Positions 25,323 through 35,243 of a DNA stretch of 64,000 nucleotides are shown here, one piece after another. The notes beneath the pieces are model-generated. The model did no database searches. It saw nothing but the letters and a program-made list of their open reading frames with translations, and had not been told where the DNA came from. The first letter of the stretch is position 1. Each line of letters begins with the position of its first letter. Origin of the DNA: Jonesiaceae bacterium BS-20 (GTDB lineage Bacteria > Actinomycetota > Actinomycetes > Actinomycetales > Cellulomonadaceae); NCBI GenBank assembly GCA_039995105.1, contig CP146203.1, positions 682,001 to 746,000 of the forward strand. The letters run 5' to 3'. Both the position numbers and the translations under genes were made by a program.

Positions 25323-26894
25323 TTAGGCCTTGGGCAGCAAATCAGCCATCCAAGCTTCAACCGCGTCAGGGTCTCGTGGAAGTGCGGCCGAGAGGTTTTC
25401 GTTGCCATCCTTGGTGATCAATACGTCGTCTTCGATCCGCACGCCGATTCCCCGGTACTGCGCCGGAACGGCAAGGTCGTCTTCCTTGAAGTACAGGCCC
25501 GGCTCGATCGTGAAAATCATGCCCTCGGTAATGATCCCGTCAAGGTACATTTCCCGGCGCGCAGCGGCGCAGTCGTGCACGTCGATCCCAAGGTGGTGGC
25601 TTGTGCCGTGGACCATCCAACGCCGGTGCTGTTGGCCGTCGGGCAGGAGCGCTTCCGCCGCTGTCACCGGCAGCAGGCCCCACTGTTCGAGGCGGTCGGC
25701 AATAACTTCCATGGCAGCCTCGTGGACGTCGGAGAACTTGTTACCTGGAACCGCCACCTTGAACGCGGCATCTGCGGCGTCGAGAACCGCTTGGTACACG
25801 CGCCGCTGAACTTCGGAGTAAGTTCCGGTGACAGGCAGTGTCCGGGTCACGTCAGCGGTGTAAAGGGACTCAACCTCGACGCCGGCATCGATCAGGACCA
25901 TCTCACCCTCGCGCACGGCACCGTTGTTGGTGATCCAGTGCAGCGTGGTCGCGTGGTTGCCTGCGGCAGCGATCGTCTCGTAGCCAACGGTGTTGCCCTC
26001 GAGGCGGGCATTGGCGTCAAAAACGGTCTCAATGACTCGCTCGCCGCGCTCGTGCTCAACCGCGCGTGGCAGGTTCGCAACGATCTGCTCAAATCCCGCG
26101 ATGGTCTGGGCGACGGCCTGACGCATCTGGTCGATTTCCCACTCATCCTTGACCAAACGAACCTCGGACAGAGCCTCCGCAAGTGCGGCATCGAGCTCGG
26201 CCAAGGCGGCTTGTCCGGCAGCCGAGGTGGTGTCCACGCCAGCCTGGGCGCGGATCTCGGTCACCGCAGCTTCAATGTTTTGGTCGGTGTCAAGAACAAC
26301 CCGCAACTGCACGTGACCGGGGCCCACGTCCTTGGAAAGGACATCGGTCAGGGTATCCACGTGTGCGGTACGAATGCCGGTGCTGGTAGCAACGTCCTCA
26401 AGGGTGGGACGGGCACCAACCCAGAATTCGCCGTACCGAGAATCTGCGTAGAACTCTTCCGACTCCCGTGGCGCAAGCGGGCGAATAAACAAGATCGCCT
26501 CATGCCCCGTAGGCTCACCAGCGTCATCAAAGGTGGGGTCCAAAACTAGCACCGCATCCGGTTCCTGGTCGGTTCCAAAACCGGTCAGGTGTGCAAACGC
26601 GGAGTGCGGCCTAAACCGGTAATCGGTGTCGTTGGACCGGACCTTCAGCCCACCGGCCGGAATGACCAATCGGTCGCCGGGGAAGCGGTCGCTCACCGCC
26701 GCGCGGCGAGCCGGGGTAAATGGGGCAAACTCGGCTGGCTCAATCCCCAAGTCCTTGCGGGGTGCCCAACTTGAGGTCATGAACGCCTTGAAGTTGTCAG
26801 AACTTGGCCGGTGGCTACGGTTATTAACCCGGTTTTTCAGTTCTTCCTTAAGCTGTTCAGCGTCTGGTGCAGAAGGTTGATTTTGCTCAGTCAT
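25323..26894 (-). CDS. Xaa-Pro aminopeptidase (aminopeptidase P family)
   Basis: Cytosolic dimetal peptidase removing an N-terminal residue before proline. An N-terminal creatinase-like domain (FTPARRAAVSDRFPG ... LVIPAGGLKVRSND) precedes the pita-bread catalytic domain. The metal ligands are visible in VLIDAGVEVESLYTADVTRT (split: LIDAGVEVES; TADVTRT), GTSHHLGIDVHD, TIEPGLYF and GVRIEDDV. ATG 26894 (MTEQNQP) gives 523 aa with GGGGG just upstream; the frame extends to 27041 with unrelated sequence. It diverges from the PHP phosphoesterase gene. Confidence 0.95.
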   Translation of the reverse strand: MTEQNQPSAPDAEQLKEELKNRVNNRSHRPSSDNFKAFMTSSWAPRKDLGIEPAEFAPFTPARRAAVSDRFPGDRLVIPAGGLKVRSNDTDYRFRPHSAFAHLTGFGTDQEPDAVLVLDPTFDDAGEPTGHEAILFIRPLAPRESEEFYADSRYGEFWVGARPTLEDVATSTGIRTAHVDTLTDVLSKDVGPGHVQLRVVLDTDQNIEAAVTEIRAQAGVDTTSAAGQAALAELDAALAEALSEVRLVKDEWEIDQMRQAVAQTIAGFEQIVANLPRAVEHERGERVIETVFDANARLEGNTVGYETIAAAGNHATTLHWITNNGAVREGEMVLIDAGVEVESLYTADVTRTLPVTGTYSEVQRRVYQAVLDAADAAFKVAVPGNKFSDVHEAAMEVIADRLEQWGLLPVTAAEALLPDGQQHRRWMVHGTSHHLGIDVHDCAAARREMYLDGIITEGMIFTIEPGLYFKEDDLAVPAQYRGIGVRIEDDVLITKDGNENLSAALPRDPDAVEAWMADLLPKA

Positions 26895-27094
26895 ACCCCC
26901 ATTGTCCCACCAAACAAAACTGCTGGGGCAGGAATAAGGCCCTTCGCCTGCAAGCGAATTTTGCGGGGTTCCTTCGAAGTTGTACGCCCCCGCAGCTCGA
27001 AGACCGGTTGCAAACCAATATTGGAATGTGACAGTGAGCAACGAAAGCCCGCAAAGGCCCCCCTTTTTGACCGGCGCCGCTTATCCTAGGCAGT

Positions 27095-27937
27095 ATGCGC
27101 ATTGACCTGCACACCCACTCCAATATTTCAGATGGCACCCAAAGCCCACGCCAACTGATTAAATCAGCGGCAGCTGCACACCTTGACGTGGTGGCCCTGA
27201 CCGATCATGACAGCACCCTCGGCTGGGAAGAAGCAACCCTTCAATCCCTTGCAAGCGGGGTAACACTGGTCCGGGGAGCGGAGATCTCAGCCACCCATAA
27301 TGGCGTTTCCGTTCACCTGTTGAGCTACCTGCATGACCCGCAACATGCCGGATTAGTGAGCCAGAACGAGCACGTTCAACAGGCCCGCAGCGACCGAGCA
27401 CGGCATATGGTCGACCTACTTTCTCGGGATTTTCCACTCGATTGGCAAAGCGTCATGGACCAGACCGTTGCTGGGACAACAATTGGCCGCCCACACCTTG
27501 CCGATGCGCTCGTTGCCTGTGGTGCGGTCCAAGACCGCACGGAGGCTTTTGCAACCATTTTGCGCCCCGGTTCCGGTTATTATGTTCCGCACTACGCACC
27601 AGCCGCGCTCGAGGCGATCAGTAATATTCGCGCAGCCGGCGGGGTAGCGGTCTTTGCTCACCCGGGAGCAAACGCCCGAGGCAGGGTCGTTCCAGATGCG
27701 GTGATTGGGGCCATGCGCGAGGCAGGCCTTCAGGGCCTCGAGGTTGATCACCGGGACAATCCTCCCGAGCAGCGCGGACGACTGCGGCAACTGGCTCAAG
27801 AGTTTGACCTGCTGGTGACCGGCTCCAGTGACTATCACGGAGACGGTAAACCGAATCGGTTGGGTGAAAATACCACGACCCCTGAAGTCTTTGCCCAGAT
27901 TGAAGAACTAGGTCAACTAGAGGTGATCCGACCATGA
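27095..27937 (+). CDS. PHP-domain phosphoesterase
   Basis: A trinuclear-metal phosphatase of the PHP superfamily (280 aa), most like 3',5'-nucleoside bisphosphate phosphatases/RNase AM. Metal ligands: DLHTHSNISDGTQSP at residues 4-18, VALTDHDST, GAEISA, HLLSYLHD, then VAVFAHPGA, GLEVDH and the terminal GSSDYHGDGK. The substrate is not certain from sequence. Its TGA overlaps the ATG of the MarC gene (ATGA, 27934-27937), so the two are co-translated. Confidence 0.92.
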   Translation: MRIDLHTHSNISDGTQSPRQLIKSAAAAHLDVVALTDHDSTLGWEEATLQSLASGVTLVRGAEISATHNGVSVHLLSYLHDPQHAGLVSQNEHVQQARSDRARHMVDLLSRDFPLDWQSVMDQTVAGTTIGRPHLADALVACGAVQDRTEAFATILRPGSGYYVPHYAPAALEAISNIRAAGGVAVFAHPGANARGRVVPDAVIGAMREAGLQGLEVDHRDNPPEQRGRLRQLAQEFDLLVTGSSDYHGDGKPNRLGENTTTPEVFAQIEELGQLEVIRP

Positions 27938-28566
27938 GCGATCTCATCAACCTGCGCCTTATTGTGGAAGTCTATGTAACCCTGTTCGTGATCATGGACC
28001 CACCCGGAACCGTGCCAATCTTTTTGGGCCTAACCGGTTCCATGACCGCAAAGCAACGCAAGAAGGCCGCCCGGACAGCTATTTTTGTTGCAGCGGGAGT
28101 CATCCTTGCCTTTGCAGCGTTTGGGCAACAGTTGCTGAACTACATGCATATTTCGTTGCCAGCCCTGCAAGCATCGGGCGGATTGCTGCTGTTGTTGATC
28201 GCGCTCGATCTGTTGACCGGGAAGAACGAAAATGAGAACGAGGGCGCGGTCAACAAGAAGGCCAACGTCGCCCTGGTTCCCCTCGGTACCCCGCTGCTAG
28301 CGGGACCGGGTGCGATTGTGGCATCCATGCTCTTTGTTCAGCAATCCGACGGTTCAGTTGGGGACTGGGCAGGCCTTGGCATCGGTTTCCTTGCCATCTG
28401 CCTGACCGTGTGGATTGCCATGCGCTTCGCCGGGCTCATTCACCGCATCCTGGGCGAGAGCGGCACCCTCCTGGTGACCCGCATTGCCGGGTTGTTGCTC
28501 GCCGCGATCGCGGTGCAACTGATGGCCGATGCCATTACCGCGTTTGTCTTTGCCGCCATGGAATAA
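27934..28566 (+). CDS. MarC family (UPF0056) integral membrane protein
   Basis: 210 residues with six membrane helices: YVTLFVIMDPPGTVPIFLGL, AIFVAAGVILAFAAFGQQLL, LLLLLIALDLLTG, LLAGPGAIVASMLFV, GLGIGFLAICLTVWIAM and IAGLLLAAIAVQLMADAI (each shown in part). The DPPGTVPIF and GTPLLAGPGAI strings are conserved MarC motifs. The family was once linked to multiple antibiotic resistance, but its transport role is unproven. It is translationally coupled to the PHP gene and ends before a strong hairpin. Confidence 0.92.
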   Translation: MSDLINLRLIVEVYVTLFVIMDPPGTVPIFLGLTGSMTAKQRKKAARTAIFVAAGVILAFAAFGQQLLNYMHISLPALQASGGLLLLLIALDLLTGKNENENEGAVNKKANVALVPLGTPLLAGPGAIVASMLFVQQSDGSVGDWAGLGIGFLAICLTVWIAMRFAGLIHRILGESGTLLVTRIAGLLLAAIAVQLMADAITAFVFAAME

Positions 28567-28630
28567 CCATGGTCGGCTAGAAAACCAACGCAAGGAATCG
28601 AAGAACCAAGCAGAACCCAGAAGAACTAAA

Positions 28631-28668
28631 TAGTTGAGGCCGGACCCTTTCGGGGCCGGCCTCAACTA
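28631..28668. terminator. hairpin between converging marC-like and helicase genes
   Basis: TAGTTGAGGCCGG (28631-28643) pairs with CCGGCCTCAACTA (28656-28668), with an inner CCC/GGG. It serves the convergent MarC and helicase genes; little U-tract on either side. Confidence 0.7.
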
Positions 28669-28692
28669 ATTGCTCAGGTATTACTAACTTAC

Positions 28693-30325
28693 TCAGGCGG
28701 TTGGTGCCTGTGCGGTGTCCTGGGTCGCTTGAGCGGCATCGGCCTCACCGGAAGTGCGGCGCGTACGGCGGCGCTGGCGCTGACGCGGTGGGCGTGCCGC
28801 CTGCTCCTTGTCGACGCTGGCCGCTGCCTGCGGACCGGTGCCTGAAGCGGTGCTTGAACCGGCATCGGAAGCGTTGTCCGCTCGAACGACGGGTGCGGGT
28901 GCGCGCACGGGGCTGCCCACCATCGCGGCTGCGACCGCGGGACTCGCCACCGCGAGCGTCACGGCCACCAGACTTAGCCTGGGTGCGTGGAGCTTGGGTG
29001 GTGCGCTTACCAGTCTCCCCCAGGTCCTCAAAGACCTCGGCGTTCAGACCGGCGCGGGTCTGCGCGGACTTTGGCAACTTGCCCTTGGTGCCGGCTGGGA
29101 TATCAAGGTCGGTGAACAGGTGCGATGAGCTAGAGTACGTCTCAATTGGCTCTGGGATACCAAGTTCAAGTGCCTTGTCGATCAGGGACCAACGTGGCAT
29201 GTCATCCCAGTCCACAAAGGTCACCGCGGTGCCCTTGTTCCCCGCGCGGCCGGTGCGGCCGGTGCGGTGCAGGTAGGTCTTCTCATCCTCGGGAGCCTGG
29301 AAGTTGACCACGTGGGTGACGTTCTCCACGTCGATTCCACGCGAGGCAACATCGGTGGCGACCAAGATGTCGACCTTGCCGTTGCGGAAGGCGCGCAGCG
29401 CCTGCTCTCGGGCACCCTGCCCGAGGTCACCGTGAAGTGAACCGGCGGCGAAACCGCGCTCGTTCAGGTCGTCGGCTACCTTAGCGGCGGTGCGCTTGGT
29501 GCGGGCAAAGACAATGGTCAAACCGCGACCCTCAGCCTGCAAAATGCGGGCGAGCATCTCGGTCTTGTCCATCGCGTGAGCGCGGTAGACAACCTGCTTG
29601 ATGTTCTTGACCGTTGAGCCACCGTCATCGGGATCATTGGCGCGAATGTGAGTGGGCTGGGACATGTAGCGGCGTGCCATGGAAACCACGGCGCCCGGCA
29701 TGGTCGCGGAGAACAGCATCATGTGGCGGACCGCTGGGGTCTGGGCCAAGATCTTCTCAACGTCGGGTAGGAACCCAAGGTCGAGCATCTCGTCGGCCTC
29801 ATCGAGAACCACACAGGCCGCGCGCATGAGCGATAGGTGACCCTGCTTGAGCATGTCAATCATGCGGCCAGGGGTACCAACAATGACCTCGGCGCCACGC
29901 TTGAGGGCCTCAATCTGTGGCTCGTAGGCGCGCCCACCGTAGAGCTGCACCACGCGAACCGAGCGCTTAGCGCTAGCAAGTTCGAGGTCCTTGGCAACCT
30001 GAACACAAAGTTCACGGGTTGGGACAATAATTACTGCCTGTGGCTTACCAGGGGCTGGAAGCTGATCAAAACCTTCCTCGCCCGGGCCCACCACGCGGTT
30101 GAGTAGCGGAATTCCAAAACCAAACGTCTTTCCGGTTCCCGTCTTGGCCTGACCAATAATGTCGTGGCCGGAAAGGGCGACCGGAAGGGTCATGGCCTGA
30201 ATGGGGAATGGCTTAACAATCCCGGCCTCATTAAGAGCAGCGATGATCTCCGGGCGAATATCAAAATCTTCAAAAGCGGCGTCAGTCGCCTGAACGCTGG
30301 CTGAAGTTGTAGCTGTTGTAGTCAC
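28693..30325 (-). CDS. DEAD-box RNA helicase, tail apparently frameshifted
   Basis: ATP-dependent RNA helicase of the RhlE/CsdA type. Core motifs: Q-motif region FPIQAMTLPVALSG, AKTGTGKT, PTRELCVQ, GTPGRMID, VLDEADEMLDLGF, SATMP, ATDVASRGIDV and HRTGRTGRAG. The zero frame ends at 28745 with Cys/Phe/His-rich sequence unlike these basic tails. Skipping one G at 28878-28879 joins ...RTRTRRSS to DNASDAGSSTASG and a tail ending in APTA at 28693, for about 543 aa. That tail ends like related helicases (RQRQRRRTRR then acidic/Ala). I give the longer span. GTG 30325 is the start. It lies next to a ferritin-like gene, as in mycobacteria (Rv3211/Rv3210c). Confidence 0.88.
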
Positions 30326-30667
30326 TTTGCCTCGTGTCTATTCGGGCGAGACCTCGCGTGACTCAAAACAGCCTTGCGCGCTGGCAACGTAAGGCCAGGC
30401 TTTCGCGGCAAAAATAAGGCCGCGCGGTCGTCTGAATCAGGGGGCAATCGCACCTGTGGTGGTAGCCGAACGTAAAATACGTGCCAAGCCGCTGCCAAAC
30501 AGTCGTGCAAACGAGTGCATGGTGGGCAAGGCGTTAGGGATCGAGACGAACGGGCAACCTATGTACGTCACTAACTGTACCGCTAACAGCCCATGATTGC
30601 GTCCGATTGCGTCCTATGTCACCGCCCACTGCCTTCAACTTTGCGGTAACGGCACTATCCTAAGAGG
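30326..30667. other. divergent leader region between RNA helicase and ferritin-like genes
   Basis: About 340 bases with no ORF worth calling. It must hold both promoters. The helicase side is long enough for a structured 5' leader, as known for cold-induced DEAD-box helicases. A possible minus-strand promoter is TTGGCA and, 17 bases on, TACCAC (around 30490-30460). Confidence 0.45.
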
Positions 30668-31390
30668 GTGAGCCAAGGATCAAAAAACAACGTAGTCAGT
30701 GATAGCCCCAGCGTTGCGGACAGCATTGACCTGCTAGTTTTGCTGGCATATAGCGAACAGACCGCTTTTTTGCGGCTAGCGGATGACGCAACAACTAGCC
30801 CCAGCACCGAGCAAAAAGTTGCCCACACATTTTTGGCCGGCGGCGCATTCTTGCGCTACGACCGAATCTGTAAGCGCATCAGTGCACTCGGTGTTGAGCC
30901 CCGTGCGCGCCTGGTCGCGATTGAGGGGGCCTTCGACGGTTATGAGGCGCGCACGCCGGCAGAAAAATGGCACGAGCGAGTCCTCAAGGGTTACGTGGGC
31001 CGGGAAGTTGCCAACGATTTTTGCCGCCTAGCCATGAGCACCTTGGACGCGAAGACCCAAGAGTTTATTTCCGAGATTCTGGCGCAGACCGAAGCTTCCG
31101 ATGCCGAGGTGCAGATTCTCCTGCAGGGTTGCGAAGAGGACCCGATTTTGGCATCCCGCTTGGCACTATGGTCGCGCCGACTCATGGGCGAGCTGCTCAA
31201 CCAAATCCAGGAACTTGTCCTGTCCATCCCAGCGCTCGAACGCCTGGTCATTGCCGTTGCGGATCAGTCCGGAACCGACATCACGGTTGGCACCGCCGAG
31301 GAGTCCAAGCGGCTCAAGGTTTCTTGGATCTTCTCCCAGCTCACCGCGGATCATGCGCGGCGCATGGACCGGTTGGGACTGGCCGCCTAA
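30668..31390 (+). CDS. ferritin-like (MiaE-like fold) protein
   Basis: A 240-residue helical protein of the ferritin-like/tRNA hydroxylase MiaE-like group found beside RhlE-type helicases in Actinobacteria. Candidate metal ligands are in AYSEQTAFLRLADD (Glu), FLAGGAFLRYDRI (the usual E-x-x-H is partly replaced), and ADHARRMDRLG at the end. Because the E-x-x-H pairs are not intact, iron-dependent activity is uncertain. The start is GTG 30668. It converges with DUF3107 across a strong hairpin. Confidence 0.82.
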   Translation: MSQGSKNNVVSDSPSVADSIDLLVLLAYSEQTAFLRLADDATTSPSTEQKVAHTFLAGGAFLRYDRICKRISALGVEPRARLVAIEGAFDGYEARTPAEKWHERVLKGYVGREVANDFCRLAMSTLDAKTQEFISEILAQTEASDAEVQILLQGCEEDPILASRLALWSRRLMGELLNQIQELVLSIPALERLVIAVADQSGTDITVGTAEESKRLKVSWIFSQLTADHARRMDRLGLAA

Positions 31391-31411
31391 GAGATTTTTG
31401 TCGACTTTGGC

Positions 31412-31461
31412 GGATCGGGGCCGAGATTGCGGGAATGATCCGGTAATCTCGGCCCCGATCC
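31412..31461. terminator. 17-bp perfect hairpin between converging genes
   Basis: GGATCGGGGCCGAGATT (31412-31428) pairs fully with AATCTCGGCCCCGATCC (31445-31461); an outer GACTTTG/CAAAGTC pair (31403-31409 / 31464-31470) extends it. No U-tract on either strand. Confidence 0.68.
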
Positions 31462-31487
31462 AACAAAGTCAGTTGGGGAGACCGGCG

Positions 31488-31712
31488 TTAGCTCTGACCG
31501 AAGCCAACGGCACGCTTTTCAGGGGCGCCGAACATGACGTAGGCAATAACCTTGCCGGGGATGATCACGGTTGAGCCCTTTGTGGAAAGCACTTTGAGGG
31601 ACGTGCCATCGGCGATAGCGGCATCAACCTGAGCTTCCAGTTCAGCCTGGGGAGTATCGGTTTCAATGTTTACTTCACGGGGGAGATTTTGAATGCCAAT
31701 GCTAAGTTCCAT
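31488..31712 (-). CDS. DUF3107 protein (TB9.4-like)
   Basis: A 74-residue actinobacterial protein. The pattern MELSIGIQNLPREVNIE ... STVIIPGKVIAYVMFGAPEKRAVGFG (split: TVIIPGKVIAYV; KRAVGFG) matches DUF3107, whose mycobacterial member is Rv3208A/TB9.4. The function is unknown; it forms a small beta-rich fold. ATG 31712 is preceded by GGTACC-type spacing with AAGG nearby. It is divergent from adnA, the family's usual neighbourhood. Confidence 0.93.
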   Translation of the reverse strand: MELSIGIQNLPREVNIETDTPQAELEAQVDAAIADGTSLKVLSTKGSTVIIPGKVIAYVMFGAPEKRAVGFGQS

Positions 31713-31895
31713 AGTTGGTACCTTCCAATCAAGTGCTGGCTATTACTTCTGCTTCGATAGTAGAACCGCAACCGGGTAAGTACGGCAAAAAATCTAGTTT
31801 TGCCCTCAAGGCGTAACGTCTATTGCGGCACCTGACAGGAGGTTTGTCGGCGCGCTACCAGGCCCGTGTCATACGGATGTGATGGGATCAGAAAT

Positions 31896-34800
31896 GTGAA
31901 ACTTAATCCGCCCAGCCTTTCAAACAGTGCAACGACAGCGGCGCCGCCGATTGTCCTTGATGACAGTCAGCAAGCGGCAATCGCGGGCGCGTTGGCACAG
32001 GAACACACCGGGGCTTCACTCATCATTGGGGCCCCCGGAACCGGCAAGACCACCGTTGTTATCGAGTTGGTTAAGGCCGCGGTGGAACAGGGAATCGATC
32101 CGGAAAAGATCCTAGTCCTCAGTGCAACGAGGCGGTCCGCCGGGCAGCTGCGCAACGTCGTTGCCCAAAGCATTGCGGGACCTATCCGTGGAGCAATCGT
32201 GCGCACGGCTGCGGCTGCCGCTTTTTCCATCCTGACCGCTCAGGCAAGCAGCCAAGGGGACCCGGCGCCGCGGCTGATTACCGGCCCGGAGCAAGATCAA
32301 CTACTCGGTCAAATTCTGCAGGGACACCAAGACGGCCTGGTGCCGGGGCTGAATTGGCCGCCATCAATTCCCGAGGAAACACTGGGGTTGCGCGGATTTC
32401 GGGCTGAGCTGCGGGACCTCTTCATGCGCGCCGCGGAGAACGGCCTAGGACCCGAGGACCTCGATGCACTGGGGAGGGAACATGGCCGCCCGGATTGGTC
32501 GGCAGCTGCGAAACTGCTGTCCGAGTATGAAGCAATCACCACGCTGCAGACGGTTACCCCGGATGCCGGGCGCAGATATGACCCCGCCCAGATCATTGAT
32601 GATGGGGCGTATGCGCTGAGCACCTGGCAAGGTCCCCGCAAGCCGGGTTGGGACTTGGTGATTGTCGATGATTATCAAGAAGCCACCGCGGCCACGGCCC
32701 GGTTGCTCAGCGTTTTGGCAAGAGACGGGTCACAGTTAGTGCTCGTGGGGGACCCGGACGTTGCGGTCCAGGGGTTCCGCGGTGCCATGCCCGCTCTGCT
32801 AGGACGGGCCGGTGCGGGGCAACCTGGCCAAATCCACTTGGATCCGCAGCGTTTGGGGGAGTTTGCGGCCCCCAGATTCGTTCTTGAAAACGTTTGGCGA
32901 GCGGGTGCGCAACTGCGGACGATCACCACGGCGGTTACCCAGACCATTGCGAGCGTGGGACAGGTTGCGCACCGTAGGGCAGCTGCCGCAGTGGCAAGTA
33001 CTAGGTTGGGTACTGATGATGCAGGTGACGGCAGGAGCCGTGGGCCCGCTCATCCCGATCGCGGGGACAACACCGGTTCCACGTCAGAGCTGATTGCCGG
33101 GTGTGAGGTGCATGTGGTGCCCACCGAGGTATTGCAAGACGCCCTGGTGGCCAATGTTTTGCGTACCGAGTCCCTGCTCCACAACGTTAGTTGGTCTCAG
33201 ATGGCGGTAGTGTGCCGCTCGGGAGGGGACATCGCCCGGCTGCGGCGGTCGCTCGCATTTGCGGGAGTACCGGTTGAGATTGTCGGCGCAGACATTGCGT
33301 TGCGTGATGAACCTGCGGTGCGGCCGCTGTTGGTCGCGATGCGTGGGGCCGGTCAAGAGGAACTCGAGATTGAAACGGCCCTCGACCTGCTGACCTCACC
33401 GATTGGTGGCTTAGATGGGATTGGCTTACGCCGGTTGCGCCGAGCCTTACGGTCCGAGGAATTGGAACACGGCGGTGGTCGCAACTCTGATGCCCTGATA
33501 CTTGAGGCTTTAGCCCACCCGGGCTTTGGTGCCACCATTGCCGACGCTTCGGGAGCAGCATTGCGCCGGGTCGCCCGAGTACTCGATGCCGGGCATAAGG
33601 CGCTAGAGCAAACCGGAGCGACCGCACAAACCGTCTTGTGGGCCGTCTGGGACGCGGCGCAGTTGGCTCAAACTTGGCAAAATGCCGCCGTCCTTGGCGG
33701 ACCCGGGGCCGCCCGCGCAGACCGAGACCTAGACTCCGTGATGGCGCTGTTTAGGGCCGCAGAAAACTACGTGGACAGGATGCCGCAGGCCCACCCGCAG
33801 AGTTTTGTTGACTTTATTACCGCCCAAGACTTGCCAGCTGACAACCTAGCTTCTGGGGGGCAGCAGGAGCAAGTGGTCAGCCTGGTCACCCCGGCAGGGG
33901 CGGCCGGACGACAATGGGACCTGGTGGTAGTTGCCGGAGTGCAAGATGGCAGCTGGCCAGACTTGCGGCTGCGGGATTCCCTCCTTGGCTCCCAGACCCT
34001 GGTGGAGCTGTTAAGCGGCCGGGCAACGGACGCTAAAGGATTGGGGCCGCAGGCTCGTAAAGCGGTGTTATATGACGAGCTACGGGCCTTTGTGGTCGCT
34101 GTTTCTCGCAGTACCAGGCGCCTTGTGATCACCGCGGTCGACGATGGTGAAACCTTGCCATCGGTCTTCCTTGACCTAGTATCTGACCTGCCAGGCGTGC
34201 AAGTCCGCCGTAGCCCACAATCGGACCACGTGAGTGCGGCCGGTGAAGCTCCACTCACATTGCGGGGTCTTGTTGGGGTGTTGCGCGGTGAACACCAAAG
34301 TGCACTGCTCGCAGATGACACTGATCGAGCACGTGAGCGAGCAGAACTCTTGGCATACTTGACCACGCAGGGAGTCAAGGAAGCGGACCCCACTAACTGG
34401 TATGGCACCCATGAAGTCTCAGCAACTGCGCAACTCTTTTCCGATGACGCGGAGATTAGAGTTTCCCCTTCGCGCCTTGAAGCGGTTGAAACATGTGCGC
34501 TGCGGTGGATGCTAGAAACTTCCGGTGGGCAACCAGCACAAGGGCTTTCGCAGAGTGTAGGGACGCTGATCCACGAGATTGCCGCCAAATTTCCCAGTGG
34601 CACCCTGCCCGATTTGCGTCAAGAATTGGACCTGCGCTGGGAGCAACTCAAATTACCTGAGGGCTGGCCCAGCCGTCGCCAAAAGGCACATGCGGAGGTC
34701 ATGCTGGCGAAACTGGCTCAGTATTTTAGAGATGCACCCAAACGCGGGCAGGTAGACGTAGCGGTTGAGCAAAACTTCACCGTGACTATCGGACGCGCGG

Positions 34801-35243
34801 TGATGTCGGGCTCAGCGGACCGACTCGAGTTTCTTGCAGACGGTAGTGTCCGCATTGTTGACCTCAAAACTGGCAAGTCCGCGCCCACCAAGGAAGAGAC
34901 CCAAGCAAACCCCCAATTGGGTGCGTACCAAGTAGCGGCGCTCGCCCAAGGATTTGGTGAAGGTGCCGCAATCAGCGCCGGTGCATCGCTGCTGTACGTA
35001 GCAACACCAACAAAAAGTCCAACGATTCGGGAACAAGACGCCATCACTGACCCGGAAGAAAACTGGGCCAAGACCATGATTGTGCAGGCGGCAGAGGTCA
35101 TGGCATCGAACTGCTTCACCGCAAAAACGAACCCCATGTGCCGGGTCTGCCCGGTACGCAGATCCTGCCCCCTGCAAACCGAAGGGCAACACATTGTGCC
35201 GCCCAGCGCGCCCAGCCTGACCGTGGAGTCTGACGATGTTTGA
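31896..35243 (+). CDS. adnA: AdnA subunit of the AdnAB helicase-nuclease
   Basis: Larger-scale double-strand-break resection motor, the actinobacterial counterpart of RecBCD/AddAB. The N-terminal UvrD-like domain has Walker A GAPGTGKTT (about residues 45-53), but motif II reads VDDYQ instead of DEYQ. The C-terminal RecB-like nuclease has GTLIHEIA, DRLEFLADG and VDLKTGK. Cys in VETCALRW together with CRVCPVRRSCP at the end would form the 4Fe-4S staple. From GTG 31896 it is 1115 aa; ATG 31866 would add 10. It overlaps adnB by 8 bases, so subunits are made together. In mycobacteria AdnB is the main motor, consistent with the altered motif here. Confidence 0.93.
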   Translation: MKLNPPSLSNSATTAAPPIVLDDSQQAAIAGALAQEHTGASLIIGAPGTGKTTVVIELVKAAVEQGIDPEKILVLSATRRSAGQLRNVVAQSIAGPIRGAIVRTAAAAAFSILTAQASSQGDPAPRLITGPEQDQLLGQILQGHQDGLVPGLNWPPSIPEETLGLRGFRAELRDLFMRAAENGLGPEDLDALGREHGRPDWSAAAKLLSEYEAITTLQTVTPDAGRRYDPAQIIDDGAYALSTWQGPRKPGWDLVIVDDYQEATAATARLLSVLARDGSQLVLVGDPDVAVQGFRGAMPALLGRAGAGQPGQIHLDPQRLGEFAAPRFVLENVWRAGAQLRTITTAVTQTIASVGQVAHRRAAAAVASTRLGTDDAGDGRSRGPAHPDRGDNTGSTSELIAGCEVHVVPTEVLQDALVANVLRTESLLHNVSWSQMAVVCRSGGDIARLRRSLAFAGVPVEIVGADIALRDEPAVRPLLVAMRGAGQEELEIETALDLLTSPIGGLDGIGLRRLRRALRSEELEHGGGRNSDALILEALAHPGFGATIADASGAALRRVARVLDAGHKALEQTGATAQTVLWAVWDAAQLAQTWQNAAVLGGPGAARADRDLDSVMALFRAAENYVDRMPQAHPQSFVDFITAQDLPADNLASGGQQEQVVSLVTPAGAAGRQWDLVVVAGVQDGSWPDLRLRDSLLGSQTLVELLSGRATDAKGLGPQARKAVLYDELRAFVVAVSRSTRRLVITAVDDGETLPSVFLDLVSDLPGVQVRRSPQSDHVSAAGEAPLTLRGLVGVLRGEHQSALLADDTDRARERAELLAYLTTQGVKEADPTNWYGTHEVSATAQLFSDDAEIRVSPSRLEAVETCALRWMLETSGGQPAQGLSQSVGTLIHEIAAKFPSGTLPDLRQELDLRWEQLKLPEGWPSRRQKAHAEVMLAKLAQYFRDAPKRGQVDVAVEQNFTVTIGRAVMSGSADRLEFLADGSVRIVDLKTGKSAPTKEETQANPQLGAYQVAALAQGFGEGAAISAGASLLYVATPTKSPTIREQDAITDPEENWAKTMIVQAAEVMASNCFTAKTNPMCRVCPVRRSCPLQTEGQHIVPPSAPSLTVESDDV

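Noticed and set aside
25263-26549. 428-aa plus-strand ORF opposite the aminopeptidase P gene
   Set aside because: It is the antisense shadow of a well-conserved gene; its His/Val/Gly-rich composition is an effect of the opposite frame.
33767-34603. 278-aa minus-strand ORF inside adnA
   Set aside because: Ser/Arg/Thr-rich antisense shadow with no start signal; adnA is clearly coding here.
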